In this document: piece by piece, positions 24,859 through 33,575 of the stretch
How positions within the stretch are numbered: the stretch's first letter is position 1
Layout of the letters: each line of letters begins with the position of its first letter
Origin: Candidatus Gastranaerophilales bacterium
Lineage (GTDB): Bacteria > Cyanobacteriota > Vampirovibrionia > Gastranaerophilales > Gastranaerophilaceae
Reading direction: 5' to 3'
Assembly (NCBI GenBank): GCA_944323255.1
Contig: CALURU010000010.1
Location: 1-64,000 of the forward strand
DNA: 64,000 bases
The notes under the pieces: generated by a model
Seen by the model: the letters and a program-made list of their open reading frames with translations, nothing else
Database searches by the model: none
What the model was told of the DNA's origin: nothing
Position numbers and translations under genes: made by a program

Positions 24859-25926
24859 TTACATACCTATATTTACATCAAGTTTGAGATCTGTAATAAA
24901 ATCAAGAATAGATTTTGTCTGCATCATAACCTCATAATAGGAATTAATATCATTCAAAGGTTTTTCAATATCCGGCTCAAACATATCTTTCTTTGTTTGT
25001 TTCACTACCGCAATATCATTATTTACAACACTGAGATTAATATTTTGCCCGCACTTGTATATATTAATCAACCTGTCCATCATAGAAGTTGTAAGAAAAT
25101 ATCTTGCCTCAACCTGATCTTCTGCATAAACTTCATAGATATTATTAAATTCCGTAGACTCAAGAGTTACCTTTTGCATTTTTTGTACATAACAATATGC
25201 CGCACCTCTTTGTCTTACAATAACCTTTGACTTAAAAGGTTTATCCATAGTTGTTTTAAATAAAATCCCCTGAAACGTTTTCATTAACTTATTACCGGAA
25301 CCAGAAGATGTACTACTGTTATAATGTCTGCTGTAATCCATTAATTCAAATTCTACAATTTCTACCGGTCTGTCATTATATGTACCGTCTATCGCATCAT
25401 CTTGCGAAAAAATTGCATGAGGAGGTATAATACCATATTCGCCTACATTACCTAGATTGAGTTTCTTCTGTTTAGGCATAAACATATTGACTATTTCCTG
25501 CACAAAATTTAAATCTATATTGCTTACACTCATTCCTTTTGCCCATTCCGGAATGAATTTAATTTTTCCCGGATAATATCTTAAATTCGGACCAATTGCC
25601 TTAAATACATACGGAAACATTTCTTTTTTCACACTTGATACAAATTTGAATTTTATCACCTGCGCAATAATTCCGAGAATTATACCAAGCGGAATAAAAA
25701 ATGCGGAAAATATCGCAAATACAACCAAAACCGGAATTATAGGGAAAAATGCACATAAAATAAATAATATCGACAACCCAATTAGAACTCCGGCAGCAAT
25801 ATTCAGTCTTTTTACCAATGCTGCTTTCGAAGCTCTTTCCTTCTCCATTGCATCAACTCTTGACTTTAATTTCTCATTAAAAATTTTATTTATTTCATTA
25901 TATGCTTCTTTTATTTGATTAATCAT
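24859..25926 (-). CDS. DUF3137-type membrane protein
   Basis: 355 residues. The N-terminal 40 residues form a charged helix (INKIFNEKLKSRVDAMEKER) and two long hydrophobic segments follow (about residues 45-95). The remainder is a soluble domain with the pattern DAIDGTYNDRPVEIVEFEL and ILFKTTMDKPFKSKVIVRQRG, which is how DUF3137 proteins look. The function of that family is unknown. The gene seems monocistronic, with a strong terminator downstream. An AGAGGAGCG box precedes the ATG. Confidence 0.8.
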   Translation of the reverse strand: MINQIKEAYNEINKIFNEKLKSRVDAMEKERASKAALVKRLNIAAGVLIGLSILFILCAFFPIIPVLVVFAIFSAFFIPLGIILGIIAQVIKFKFVSSVKKEMFPYVFKAIGPNLRYYPGKIKFIPEWAKGMSVSNIDLNFVQEIVNMFMPKQKKLNLGNVGEYGIIPPHAIFSQDDAIDGTYNDRPVEIVEFELMDYSRHYNSSTSSGSGNKLMKTFQGILFKTTMDKPFKSKVIVRQRGAAYCYVQKMQKVTLESTEFNNIYEVYAEDQVEARYFLTTSMMDRLINIYKCGQNINLSVVNNDIAVVKQTKKDMFEPDIEKPLNDINSYYEVMMQTKSILDFITDLKLDVNIGM

Positions 25927-26044
25927 AAATCGCTCCTCTAAGCAAATATTATATAAACTTTAATCAATTATAACATACTATTAATATCATTCAAGCTATA
26001 TCTTGCATTTTGGAATAAATCACTAAGACTTAAACCTACCTCAA

Positions 26045-26398
26045 TCAACCCTTCTGACACTTCTCTAAAACAGTGACAACCACCGATTGAGCATCTCTTG
26101 TTGCATTTCTGTACAATTCAATCAAATGCGTCTCTGCTGGAGTTATACGAATCGACTGTTGCGTTGCAAGTCCATAAAATACCGTAATATCAACATTGTA
26201 AATTTTGCATAACGTTAACAAGGTATCACCATATGGCATTGTCTCCCCGCTTTCCCACTTACTTATTGTTGCAGCCGTCTTATTTATTCTCTTTGCAACC
26301 TCACGCATGCTTAAACCCGCTTTTTCACGACATAATCGCAATTGCAGCGGTAATGACACTCTCAAGGAATCAACTGATTTATCTTTAGATTTTGCCAT
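26045..26398 (-). CDS. XRE-family helix-turn-helix regulator
   Basis: A 117-residue DNA-binding protein. The helix-turn-helix is at about residues 15-70: LRLCREKAGLSMREVAKRIN, then TAATISKWESGETMP as recognition helix and turn, then LLTLCKIYNVDITVFYG. A short C-terminal helical part (AETHLIELYRNATRDAQSV) may form dimers. It is divergent from the HAD-like gene at 26539, with both promoters in the 140-base gap between them, so it may control that gene and itself. A TAGGAG ribosome site precedes the ATG and a TATAAT box (26423-26428, minus) lies upstream. Confidence 0.9.
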   Translation of the reverse strand: MAKSKDKSVDSLRVSLPLQLRLCREKAGLSMREVAKRINKTAATISKWESGETMPYGDTLLTLCKIYNVDITVFYGLATQQSIRITPAETHLIELYRNATRDAQSVVVTVLEKCQKG

Positions 26399-26455
26399 AC
26401 AATATTTCTCCTATACCTATCATTATATCGAAAAATTAAATATTTAAAAATTTGC

Positions 26456-26484
26456 TTGACAATACAAAAAGAGTGTTTTATCAT
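26456..26484 (+). promoter_or_regulatory. Promoter of the HAD-like gene
   Basis: TTGACA (26456-26461), 17 bases, TATCAT (26479-26484). The start codon at 26539 has GGAG upstream. The longer reading frame beginning at 26452 would start inside this promoter and is rejected. Confidence 0.75.
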
Positions 26485-26538
26485 TGCCATGTTAATTATT
26501 GCGATACTGTTAATTTACAATATATACTTCGGAGTAAT

Positions 26539-28074
26539 ATGATTACACTTGAAGAAAAAGTAAAAGAATTTATTAATACTAACGGCATTGAAACAAATTC
26601 TGACATCTCGAAGGGTTTATATAAAAACTCTTCTGATGATAGTATTGTTGAGGAGACAAATAATAAAATTAAAGAAAATAAAAATAATTTCTGTTCTACA
26701 TACTGCAGTGCTATTTTCAGAAGAAAACTAATAATTGATAATAATATAAGATTCCCTGATATCTCAGATATGGAGGATCCTGTCTTTGCATTTGAAGCAG
26801 CCTTACACGCCAATAAGATTATCATAACTTCAGACATGTATCTTCCTTCAAACTTATTGGCTAAAATTCTAAAAGAAAAGGGATTCAAACATTTTAATAA
26901 ATTATACGTTTCGGGAGAAATCGGGAAATGTAAAGCCAGCGGAAATTTATACAAATATATCCTGGAAGATTTAAATATAACTCCTGATAAAATTTTACAT
27001 ATTGGTGATAATAAAATTTCAGACATAGAAAAAGCTAGAGAAAATTCTATTGAAACATTTTATTATAAAAATATTTTCGAAAGATATAAAATTTCAAAAA
27101 TGAATCATTTTGCATTTGAATATTTTGATAAATTCGCAATTAATAAAATCAGCACCTCCTCAATTACCGCACTTTCAGCTATAAATTGGATTAATCGGGG
27201 AAACTGTTCAAACTTTTGGGAAGATTTAGGATACAATATTGGAGGTCCGCTTGCTTTAAGCGTCATTGAAAATTTATTTATAATAGCAAAACAACGCAAT
27301 TTTAGCGATATCTTCTTTGTAGCACGTGATGGATACATGCTTAAAGCGGTGTATGACATGATTAAACCTGAACATGCTCCGAAAAGTCATTACATATACG
27401 CTTCCAGGCGGATGAAAAATTTATGTATAAATGACAACCAACTATTTAGTGAAATTACTAAAAACAATTATCATAAATATGCCGACTCTGTTGCACTTGC
27501 GGGAGAAAACATCGGTATTGTTGATACCTGCGCCGGTAATTTTTCCGCACAAACCCTTATTGAAAAATTTTTCCACGCAAAAAGTTTTCTTGGTATTTAT
27601 ATAGCATCAACGCTGAATTATAAATTCAATTATATAAATCTAAGCATAAAACCGCATAACAGCAAAACAATAGGGTTTAATTGGGACTTAATAGAATTCC
27701 TTTTTACATCGAATGAAGCTCCTATTGAAAATATGCAAGATAAAAAACCTGAATATAGAAAAATCCTAAATGATAATGATTTATTCCGTATAAATCTGTT
27801 TCCGTACATATCAGAGGGTATATTTAAATTCGTTAAAGATTACACAAAAATATTTGGAATAAATAATTTCAATTTCGACGCAAACCAAGCTTTTGAATAT
27901 ATTAAATGCTTTTGGCAAAATCTGAGTTTTTTAGATGTTTATATGCTTTCACAAATAAAGCACCCTACCGATTCAGCACAGCAGGTTTATGTATCGTTAA
28001 CAACAACAGATGAAGAAAGAGTAAAAATTTTAAATAAAAAAGTAGGTAAAAAAATAGAACTTTTACATAACTAA
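26539..28074 (+). CDS. Chimeric protein: glycosyltransferase-2-like tail joined to a COG5610-like HAD protein
   Basis: 511 residues from the ATG preceded by GGAG. Residues from about 94 follow the HAD-superfamily pattern of COG5610 proteins found in polysaccharide clusters: IIITSDMYLPS, LYVSGEIGKCKASGNLY, HIGDNKISD (154-162), then a second domain with IGGPLALSV and FVARDGYML. The usual N-terminal motif I (FDIFDTL type) with the nucleophilic aspartate is missing. In its place, residues about 55-93 read CSAIFRRKLIIDNNIRFPD..MEDPVFAFEAALHANKI, the tail pattern of family 2 glycosyltransferases. Phosphatase activity is therefore doubtful. Recombination of two surface-polysaccharide genes is the simplest explanation. 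The neighbouring XRE gene may control it. Confidence 0.75.
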   Translation: MITLEEKVKEFINTNGIETNSDISKGLYKNSSDDSIVEETNNKIKENKNNFCSTYCSAIFRRKLIIDNNIRFPDISDMEDPVFAFEAALHANKIIITSDMYLPSNLLAKILKEKGFKHFNKLYVSGEIGKCKASGNLYKYILEDLNITPDKILHIGDNKISDIEKARENSIETFYYKNIFERYKISKMNHFAFEYFDKFAINKISTSSITALSAINWINRGNCSNFWEDLGYNIGGPLALSVIENLFIIAKQRNFSDIFFVARDGYMLKAVYDMIKPEHAPKSHYIYASRRMKNLCINDNQLFSEITKNNYHKYADSVALAGENIGIVDTCAGNFSAQTLIEKFFHAKSFLGIYIASTLNYKFNYINLSIKPHNSKTIGFNWDLIEFLFTSNEAPIENMQDKKPEYRKILNDNDLFRINLFPYISEGIFKFVKDYTKIFGINNFNFDANQAFEYIKCFWQNLSFLDVYMLSQIKHPTDSAQQVYVSLTTTDEERVKILNKKVGKKIELLHN

Positions 28075-28077
28075 TAA

Positions 28078-28106
28078 AAACGGCGGCTTTTGAAAAGCCG
28101 CCGTTT
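28078..28106. terminator. Bidirectional terminator between the HAD-like gene and rpsI
   Basis: AAACGGCGGCTTTT pairs with AAAAGCCGCCGTTT around a one-base centre. It lies between convergent genes, has a T-run on both strands, and should end both transcripts. Confidence 0.9.
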
Positions 28107-28125
28107 AAACATATATCTCGAAAAA

Positions 28126-28524
28126 TTATCTCTTTGAGAATTGGAATCTCTTACGAGCTCTTTTTCTACCATATTTCTTACGTTCTTTTACTCTTGCATC
28201 ACGTGTCAACAAGCCTTCTGAACGTAAAACATTTTTATATTCCTCGTTAACTTTCAACAATGCTCTTGAAATTCCGTGTCTGATAGCCGCTGATTGTGCA
28301 ACGAGACCGCCGCCTACAGCTTTTACTCTTACGTCATACTTGTCTTGATTTTCTGTTAAAACAAGCGGTCTGTAAATCATCATCTCAACAGCAGGCATAT
28401 TGCCAATATATGCAGCTAATGTCTTACCGTTAACGAATATTCTGCCTTTGCCTTTTACTAATTTTACAACTGCAACAGCACATTTTCTACGTCCTGTAGC
28501 CATTATTTCTTTTGATTCAGCCAT
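28126..28524 (-). CDS. rpsI: 30S ribosomal protein S9
   Basis: 132 residues with the family start ATGRRKCAVAVVKLVKGKG, the central VKAVGGGLVAQSAAIRHGISRALL and the hallmark C-terminus ending KRFQFSKR, whose last arginine contacts P-site tRNA. The start codon overlaps the stop of rplM (TAATG), so the two are translationally coupled. Last gene of the long ribosomal operon; a strong terminator follows. Confidence 0.98.
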   Translation of the reverse strand: MAESKEIMATGRRKCAVAVVKLVKGKGRIFVNGKTLAAYIGNMPAVEMMIYRPLVLTENQDKYDVRVKAVGGGLVAQSAAIRHGISRALLKVNEEYKNVLRSEGLLTRDARVKERKKYGRKRARKRFQFSKR

Positions 28525-28961
28525 TACTTAGACTCCTTTCCCAACACGATTGGTTTTTGTGCTGCGTGCGGATGTTCTGGTCCACAGTATACTTTCAATT
28601 TAGTAAACTGCTGATCGCCTAAAGTATTGTGTTGTAACATACCTTTAACAGCTTTTTCAATTAATTTTGTTGCATCTTTTTCACGAACTTCTTTTACAGA
28701 AGCTGCTTTTAAACCGCCCGGATAACCGGTATGGTGGTAATATATTTTATCAGTTTCTTTGTTGCCTGAAACTACAACCTTTTCTGCATTGATAACGATA
28801 ACAAAGTCACCGGTATCAACATTTGGTGTATATTCAGGTTTATTCTTACCTCTTAAAATGTTTGCAATTCTAACTGCAAGGCGACCTAAAATTTCGCCTT
28901 CAGCATCTATTACATACCATTTTCTTTCAACTTCAAGAGGTTTTGCTGAATATGTTTTCAT
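28524..28961 (-). CDS. rplM: 50S ribosomal protein L13
   Basis: 145 residues. Conserved elements are [20 protein letters not shown], the [10 protein letters not shown] segment, [12 protein letters not shown] and [10 protein letters not shown] near the C-terminus. It lies about 50 bases after truA in the same direction. The order rplQ-truA-rplM-rpsI is the arrangement known in Cyanobacteria and supports the proposed affiliation of the organism. Confidence 0.98.
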   Translation of the reverse strand: MKTYSAKPLEVERKWYVIDAEGEILGRLAVRIANILRGKNKPEYTPNVDTGDFVIVINAEKVVVSGNKETDKIYYHHTGYPGGLKAASVKEVREKDATKLIEKAVKGMLQHNTLGDQQFTKLKVYCGPEHPHAAQKPIVLGKESK

Positions 28962-29011
28962 GCTTATTCTCCATTGTTATGGCAAACCACTCTTTTAAGA
29001 GAAAATTTACC

Positions 29012-29779
29012 CTAGTATTCTACTTTCATTAGCGTAAGCCCGTACGGACTCACCGTTTGTCCCGCCTTACGGCGGTCTTTTGCCTCCAGAACATTTTTCA
29101 TATGCTCAACAGGCAATTTATGACCTTCTATCTCTAAAAGGGTTCCGACAATTGTTCTTACCATATTATAAAGGAATCTGTTGCCCTCAATATGAATAAA
29201 AATCCTGTCACCTTGTTTTTCAACTTCGGCTCTTCGGATAAAACAAACTTTGCTCGGGTTCAGCGTTCCGGAACTTTTAAAACTTGAGAAATCGTGTTCT
29301 CCCAGTAGAAAGTTCAAAGCAGACTGCATCCGCTCTACATTCAACTCGTATTTTACTCTCAAGATATCACCATCAAACGCCTGTTTATAACGTCTGTTAA
29401 TTAACTCATATCTGTAATATCTTGTCTTTGCTGACTTTTGAGCATGAAACGAGTCCGGGACAATCCTCAAATTATCAACTGATATATCATCAGGCAGGAT
29501 TTCATTCACATGATAGATAAATTTTGAAGCAACAATTTCTTTATCGTAATCAAAATGTATGACCTGCCCCAATGAATTTACACCTTTATCAGTTCTTCCG
29601 GAGAAGATTGTTTTAATCGGTCGGTTATTGATTTGAGTCTTTGACTCTAGTAATGTACAAATTGCTTTCTCGATTTCGCCCTGTATAGTAGGTTTATCAA
29701 TCTCTTTTCCGCCTTCATATTGAATCTGGCTTCCTGAATAATTTTTACCTATATACTGAACATCAAGAGCGTAGCGCAT
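29012..29779 (-). CDS. truA: tRNA pseudouridine synthase A
   Basis: TruA makes pseudouridine at positions 38-40 of tRNA anticodon arms. The 255-residue protein has the catalytic aspartate in SGRTDKGVNSLGQVIHFD, the DISVDNLRIVPDSFHAQKSAK segment with YRYELINR, and the C-terminal NRFLYNMVRTIVGTLLEIE. It starts three bases after the rplQ stop within the ribosomal operon, which is typical in many bacteria including Cyanobacteria. Confidence 0.97.
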   Translation of the reverse strand: MRYALDVQYIGKNYSGSQIQYEGGKEIDKPTIQGEIEKAICTLLESKTQINNRPIKTIFSGRTDKGVNSLGQVIHFDYDKEIVASKFIYHVNEILPDDISVDNLRIVPDSFHAQKSAKTRYYRYELINRRYKQAFDGDILRVKYELNVERMQSALNFLLGEHDFSSFKSSGTLNPSKVCFIRRAEVEKQGDRIFIHIEGNRFLYNMVRTIVGTLLEIEGHKLPVEHMKNVLEAKDRRKAGQTVSPYGLTLMKVEY

Positions 29780-29782
29780 TAA

Positions 29783-30211
29783 TTATACCAGTTGAATTAA
29801 TGCCATTTCAGAAGCATCACCTCTTCTAGGTGGAAGTCTGAAAATTCTTGTATATCCGCCCTGTCTTGAAGAATATTTAACACCTATGATGCTGAATAAT
29901 TTTCTCAAAACAGTTTGTTTTGCTAATTTCTTGCCTTCCTGCGGAGCATCAAATACTTCACCGGTTGTTGTATCAATTAACTGCCCTATTTCTTTATCGT
30001 AAATATATTTTCCTGCCAGTCTTCTTGAATTCAAGTCAGCTTTTTTTGCCATAGTGATAACATTTTCAGCATATGGTTGAAGAGCCTTTGCTCTTGCCAT
30101 AGTTGTTTTAATTTCACCGTGAACAAAAAGTTCAGTAGCTAATGAACGCAACAAAGCCTTTCTCTGGTCTTGTGCTTTACCAAGCGTATTCTTTTTTGTT
30201 TGGTGTCTCAT
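29783..30211 (-). CDS. rplQ: 50S ribosomal protein L17
   Basis: 142 residues, about 20 longer than usual. The N-terminal half is standard (RHQTKKNTLGKAQDQRKALL, then VHGEIKTTMARAKALQPYAE) and the end YTRIFRLPPRRGDASEMALI is the family signature. The extra length sits in the middle (IGQLIDTTTGEVFDAPQEG), between KAD and the VLRKLFS segment. It lies directly after rpoA, as in most bacteria. Confidence 0.97.
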   Translation of the reverse strand: MRHQTKKNTLGKAQDQRKALLRSLATELFVHGEIKTTMARAKALQPYAENVITMAKKADLNSRRLAGKYIYDKEIGQLIDTTTGEVFDAPQEGKKLAKQTVLRKLFSIIGVKYSSRQGGYTRIFRLPPRRGDASEMALIQLV

Positions 30212-30250
30212 TTTTGTTTTTCCTTATATACTAATTTTCTGTTTACTTAA

Positions 30251-31258
30251 TTATTCTTCGGTGCTCTGTATTGCATAACCTTCTTCGTCTACTTCAGGGT
30301 TTGGAGCCAAGTCTAAACCGAAGTGGTGTAATCTTTCGATTACTTCGTCAGAAGATTTCTTACCGAAGTTTTTGATGTTTAATAAATCATGTTCTGATTT
30401 CTTTAATAATTCTGCCATAGAGTTGATGCTTGCTCTTTTTAAGCAATTGTATGCTCTTACAGACAATTCCAATTCATCAATTGTAATTGAAGGTTCCTGT
30501 TCAGAGTCATTCGAAACAGTTTCTTCAGGAACTGCAACTTTTTCTTCAATTTCTTTGTGAGTATTTTTACCTGCGATTGAAGAAATTTGAACAAAGTGTT
30601 CAATTAATAAATCTGCAGCTTGAGTTAAAGCTGTAGTTACATCAACAGTACCATTAGACCAGATTTCAAGAGTTAATTTATCGAAGTCAATATTGTCGCC
30701 TACACGAGTATTTTCAACTTCATAACGAACTCTCTTAACTGGCATAAATGTAGCGTCAATAGGCAACATGTCGATAGGAGCTCCTGCCTTGGAATTTCTC
30801 GGAACATCATTTGCAACATAACCTTTGCCGGTTTCAACCACGATATCTGCGTGGAATGAACCGCCGTCAGCTATTGTACAAATAAGCCAATCAGGATTTA
30901 CAACCTTTACGCCTGCAGGCAGCTGAATATCGCTTGCTAATACAGGACCCGGTTTATCAACATCTATTCTTAAATGTTGAGGCTCTTTTGAATCTGTTTT
31001 AATAGCTAAACCTTTAAGATTAAGCATTACATCAATAACATCTTCCAATACACCAGGAATTGCAGTGTATTCGTGAGTAATACCCTCAATTCTGCAAGAA
31101 GTTACAGCAGTACCTTCCAAGCTTGAAAGTAATACACGTCTGAGTGCGTTACCGATAGTTGTTCCAAATCCTCTTTCCAACGGTTCAATAGTAAATTTAC
31201 CATATTGTGAACCATCAGAGCTGGTCATTGTATTAACAGTTTTAATTTTTAATTCCAT
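30251..31258 (-). CDS. rpoA: DNA-directed RNA polymerase subunit alpha
   Basis: 335 residues. The N-terminal domain carries FTIEPLERGFGTTIGNALRR and SLEGTAVTSCRIEG, which mediate dimerisation and assembly with beta and beta'. An acidic linker (EEKVAVPEETVSNDSEQEPS) connects to the C-terminal domain (IDELELSVRAYNCLKRASI, then KNFGKKSSDEVIERL) that binds UP elements and activators. Position between rpsD and rplQ is standard. The C-terminal tail is short and acidic. Confidence 0.98.
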   Translation of the reverse strand: MELKIKTVNTMTSSDGSQYGKFTIEPLERGFGTTIGNALRRVLLSSLEGTAVTSCRIEGITHEYTAIPGVLEDVIDVMLNLKGLAIKTDSKEPQHLRIDVDKPGPVLASDIQLPAGVKVVNPDWLICTIADGGSFHADIVVETGKGYVANDVPRNSKAGAPIDMLPIDATFMPVKRVRYEVENTRVGDNIDFDKLTLEIWSNGTVDVTTALTQAADLLIEHFVQISSIAGKNTHKEIEEKVAVPEETVSNDSEQEPSITIDELELSVRAYNCLKRASINSMAELLKKSEHDLLNIKNFGKKSSDEVIERLHHFGLDLAPNPEVDEEGYAIQSTEE

Positions 31259-31277
31259 ATTTTTTTCTCCTATCAGC

Positions 31278-31880
31278 CTATTTTGAATAGTACTCTATAA
31301 CAAGTTGTTCTTTGAAATCAGGATCCATTTCTTCTCTTTGAGGAACTCTTTCATAAGTAATCTTCAAATTGTCTTTATCTACTGTAATCCAAGAAGGAGC
31401 TAATGATAAATCAATTGCGCTCATTACTGTCTTTAAGTATTCGTTGCTTCTTGCTTTAACAGTAATTACATCACCTGCTTTGCATATATATGATGGAATA
31501 TCTACTTTCTTACCGTTTACAAGAACGTGACCGTGGTTAACGATTTGTCTTGTTTGTTTACGTGTTACACCAAAACCTGCTCTGAATAAAATGTTATCCA
31601 ATCTTGATTCAAGAATTTGGAGAAGGATTGTACCTGTAACACCTTTCTTTCTTGCAGCTTCGTTGTAATATTTAGCAAATTGTTTTTCACTAACTAAATA
31701 TGTTAATCTGATTTTTTGTTTTTCATTTAAGTGGATTGCATATTCAGAAAGTTTTTTTCTAACAGCACCGTGTTGTCCTGATGCAGTTTGTCTCATTGAA
31801 GAGGTTAACTTTCTGTTTGATAAATCCTTTACACCGTAGTTACGAAATAATTTATTCGTAGGTCCTGTATATCTTGCCAT
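31278..31880 (-). CDS. rpsD: 30S ribosomal protein S4
   Basis: 200 residues, the zinc-free form without the N-terminal CxxC set. The S4 RNA-binding domain is visible as LESRLDNILFRAGFGVTRKQ, IVNHGHVLVNGKKVDIPSY and PSWITVD. S4 starts 30S assembly and in many bacteria represses its own operon. Its place between rpsK and rpoA is the arrangement of most bacteria, while in Cyanobacteria rpsD is usually elsewhere. A clear GGAGA-type site precedes the start. Confidence 0.98.
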   Translation of the reverse strand: MARYTGPTNKLFRNYGVKDLSNRKLTSSMRQTASGQHGAVRKKLSEYAIHLNEKQKIRLTYLVSEKQFAKYYNEAARKKGVTGTILLQILESRLDNILFRAGFGVTRKQTRQIVNHGHVLVNGKKVDIPSYICKAGDVITVKARSNEYLKTVMSAIDLSLAPSWITVDKDNLKITYERVPQREEMDPDFKEQLVIEYYSK

Positions 31881-31947
31881 TGTTTTCTCCTTTTCTGCAG
31901 GGCATCTATGGTTTACTTTTTGGCTTAAAGCAAGCCCCTGCTGTTGA

Positions 31948-32015
31948 GTGAGGGGTGACGGGTGAGGAGTGAGGAGTTATTAAAACCGCTTCACGCTTCA
32001 CGCTTCACGCTTCAC
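31948..32015. repeat. Short direct repeats forming an imperfect palindrome between rpsK and rpsD
   Basis: Purine-rich GTGA-based repeats (31948-31976) face four tandem copies of CTTCACG (31989-32015), which would pair imperfectly with them. The stretch lies in the 140-base gap between rpsK and rpsD and has no reading frame. Confidence 0.6.
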
Positions 32016-32022
32016 AAATGTA

Positions 32023-32409
32023 CTATACACGTCTCTTTTTAGGCGGACGGCAGCCGTTGTGAGGGATTGGAGTTACATCTTTAATTAAAGTAATTTCCAA
32101 ACCTGCAGCCTGAATAGCTCTGATAGCTGTTTCACGACCTGAACCAGGTCCCTTGATATGAACTTCTACTTTCTTCATACCTTGATCAATTGATTTTTTA
32201 GCAACCAATTCTGCTGCTGACTGTGCTGCAAACGGAGTGCCTTTTCTTGCACCCTTGAATCCGGTAGCACCGGCTGTAGCCCAAGCAATAGCATTACCTT
32301 GTGTATCTGTAGAAGTTACTATTGTATTGTTGAAGGTTGATTGTATGTGAACAACACCTTGCAATACATTTTTCTTTTCTTTTTTCTTTGTAGTTTTTGG
32401 TCTTGCCAT
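32023..32409 (-). CDS. rpsK: 30S ribosomal protein S11
   Basis: 128 residues with the conserved [48 protein letters not shown] and the C-terminal [19 protein letters not shown]11 lies in the platform of the 30S subunit. It follows rpsM after an unusually long 176-base gap that holds a GC-rich hairpin repeat. Confidence 0.98.
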   Translation of the reverse strand: MARPKTTKKKEKKNVLQGVVHIQSTFNNTIVTSTDTQGNAIAWATAGATGFKGARKGTPFAAQSAAELVAKKSIDQGMKKVEVHIKGPGSGRETAIRAIQAAGLEITLIKDVTPIPHNGCRPPKKRRV

Positions 32410-32498
32410 TTTCTTATTCCTTATATTTTGCTATTTTTAAATTCTTTTTGCCTTTTAAATCTAAAATTATTCCTTCACGCTTCGCTGTCGTTCATTTT

Positions 32499-32515
32499 GT
32501 TTTGCTTCGCAAAAC
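32499..32515. repeat. Perfect hairpin in a GC-rich insert between rpsM and rpsK
   Basis: GTTTTGC (32499-32505) and GCAAAAC (32509-32515) flank TTC. The surrounding stretch 32470-32580 has a different composition from its neighbours (many CTTCGC/GCTCGC triplet-like runs) and no gene, so it looks like an inserted repeat inside the operon. Confidence 0.55.
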
Positions 32516-32585
32516 GACCATTCACTCTGCTCCGCACCACTTCGTGTTAGTCTCGCTTACGCTCGCCGTCACACTACGGAAAATT

Positions 32586-32954
32586 TTATTTCTTCTTACC
32601 TGCAATAGGTCCGGTCTTTTTACCACGTCTTGTTCTTGCGTTAGTTTTTGTTCTCTGACCTCTGCAAGGTAAACCTCTTTTGTGTCTCATACCTCTGTAT
32701 GAGTTAATTTCCTGAAGACGCTTAATGTTCATTGTAACTTCACGTCTCAAGTCACCTTCAATATTGTATTCAGATAATGCGTTACGTAATTGTTTGATAT
32801 CATCATCTGTTAAATCGTCTGTTCTCAAGTCCGGAGAAATACCGGTTACTTCAAGAATTTTCTTTGCTCTAGCTGGTCCTATTCCGTAGATATAGGTAAG
32901 AGCAACTTCTAATCTTTTGTTACGAGGTAAGTCTACCCCAACTAATCTTGCCAT
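32586..32954 (-). CDS. rpsM: 30S ribosomal protein S13
   Basis: 122 residues, family start [20 protein letters not shown], helix-two-turn-helix segment [12 protein letters not shown], then [38 protein letters not shown] (in adjoining conserved parts) and a basic tail. S13 is in the head of the 30S subunit near the tRNAs. Upstream, rpmJ and infA complete the usual alpha-operon order. Confidence 0.98.
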   Translation of the reverse strand: MARLVGVDLPRNKRLEVALTYIYGIGPARAKKILEVTGISPDLRTDDLTDDDIKQLRNALSEYNIEGDLRREVTMNIKRLQEINSYRGMRHKRGLPCRGQRTKTNARTRRGKKTGPIAGKKK

Positions 32955-33007
32955 GTTTTTCTTTCCTTTATTTCTATTTTCTAACTATTAAACTTCTTTG
33001 TGTAACT

Positions 33008-33121
33008 AAGTGACTGAGTGATTAAGTGACTAAGAAATTATATTTATAAATCTTTTGATATTTAGATGAACTTATAACATATGCACCTTAGTCACTTAGT
33101 CACCTAATCACTCAGTCACTT
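33008..33121. repeat. Long inverted repeat between rpmJ and rpsM
   Basis: The 27-base arm at 33008-33034 (begins AAGTGACTGAGTGATTA) pairs with 33095-33121 with one mismatch, separated by 60 AT-rich bases. Each arm is itself made of repeated AGTGACT-like units, and the right side has one extra unit. It could form a long stem in the mRNA between rpmJ and rpsM. Confidence 0.75.
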
Positions 33122-33126
33122 CCTAA

Positions 33127-33240
33127 TTATCCCTGTCTTTGTTTGTGTTTAGGGTTTTCACATATAACGGCAACTCTGCCTTTTCTTTTAATAACCTTGC
33201 ATTTATCACACATAGGTTTTACTGATGATCTTGTTTTCAT
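33127..33240 (-). CDS. rpmJ: 50S ribosomal protein L36
   Basis: A 37-residue protein. It starts [20 protein letters not shown] and ends [10 protein letters not shown]. The zinc ribbon is of the C+ form with C11, C14, C27 and H32. The ATG at 33238-33240 has AAAGGA seven bases upstream. Its position between infA and rpsM is the standard one. Confidence 0.96.
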   Translation of the reverse strand: MKTRSSVKPMCDKCKVIKRKGRVAVICENPKHKQRQG

Positions 33241-33359
33241 TGTTTTTTCCTTTACTTATTATGTTATTATTAATTCTTATTTGTTTATACCGGAAGTGCC
33301 GCCACTTTGAGCATTCAACGCTTCTACCTTTACACCGGACTGCACCCTACTCACATATA

Positions 33360-33575
33360 CTACTTTAATCTGAAGGTAATTCTGCCTTTGGTCAAATCAT
33401 AAGGTGTCATTTCTACTTTTACTCTGTCACCAGGCAATATTCTTATGAAATTTTTTCTAATTTTACCTGAGATATGAGCCAGAATTTCATGCCCGTTTTC
33501 GAGTTTTACTCTGAACATTGCATTTGGCATGGATTCAAGAATCGTACCTTCTATTTCTATTACGTCTTTTGCCAT
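33360..33575 (-). CDS. infA: Translation initiation factor IF-1
   Basis: 72 residues folding as an S1-type OB domain: [40 protein letters not shown], and [22 protein letters not shown]-1 binds the 30S A site during initiation. The ATG at 33573-33575 has GAGGA five bases upstream; a longer frame from 33611 is not needed and has no ribosome site. It is the first gene of the operon here; secY, adk and map, which often precede it, are absent because the divergent ychF gene lies upstream. Confidence 0.97.
   Translation of the reverse strand: MAKDVIEIEGTILESMPNAMFRVKLENGHEILAHISGKIRKNFIRILPGDRVKVEMTPYDLTKGRITFRLK

Noticed and set aside
26452-26538. Longer N-terminus of the HAD-like protein
   Set aside because: The segment covers the TTGACA/TATCAT promoter and the upstream start has no ribosome site; the ATG at 26539 has GGAG.
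31948-32015. CTTCACG repeats as a coding microsatellite
   Set aside because: They lie between the stop of rpsK's upstream neighbour and the next start, outside any reading frame with a ribosome site.
32341-32672. Open frames on the plus strand across rpsK and rpsM
   Set aside because: They are antisense to ribosomal protein genes and to the spacer repeat.
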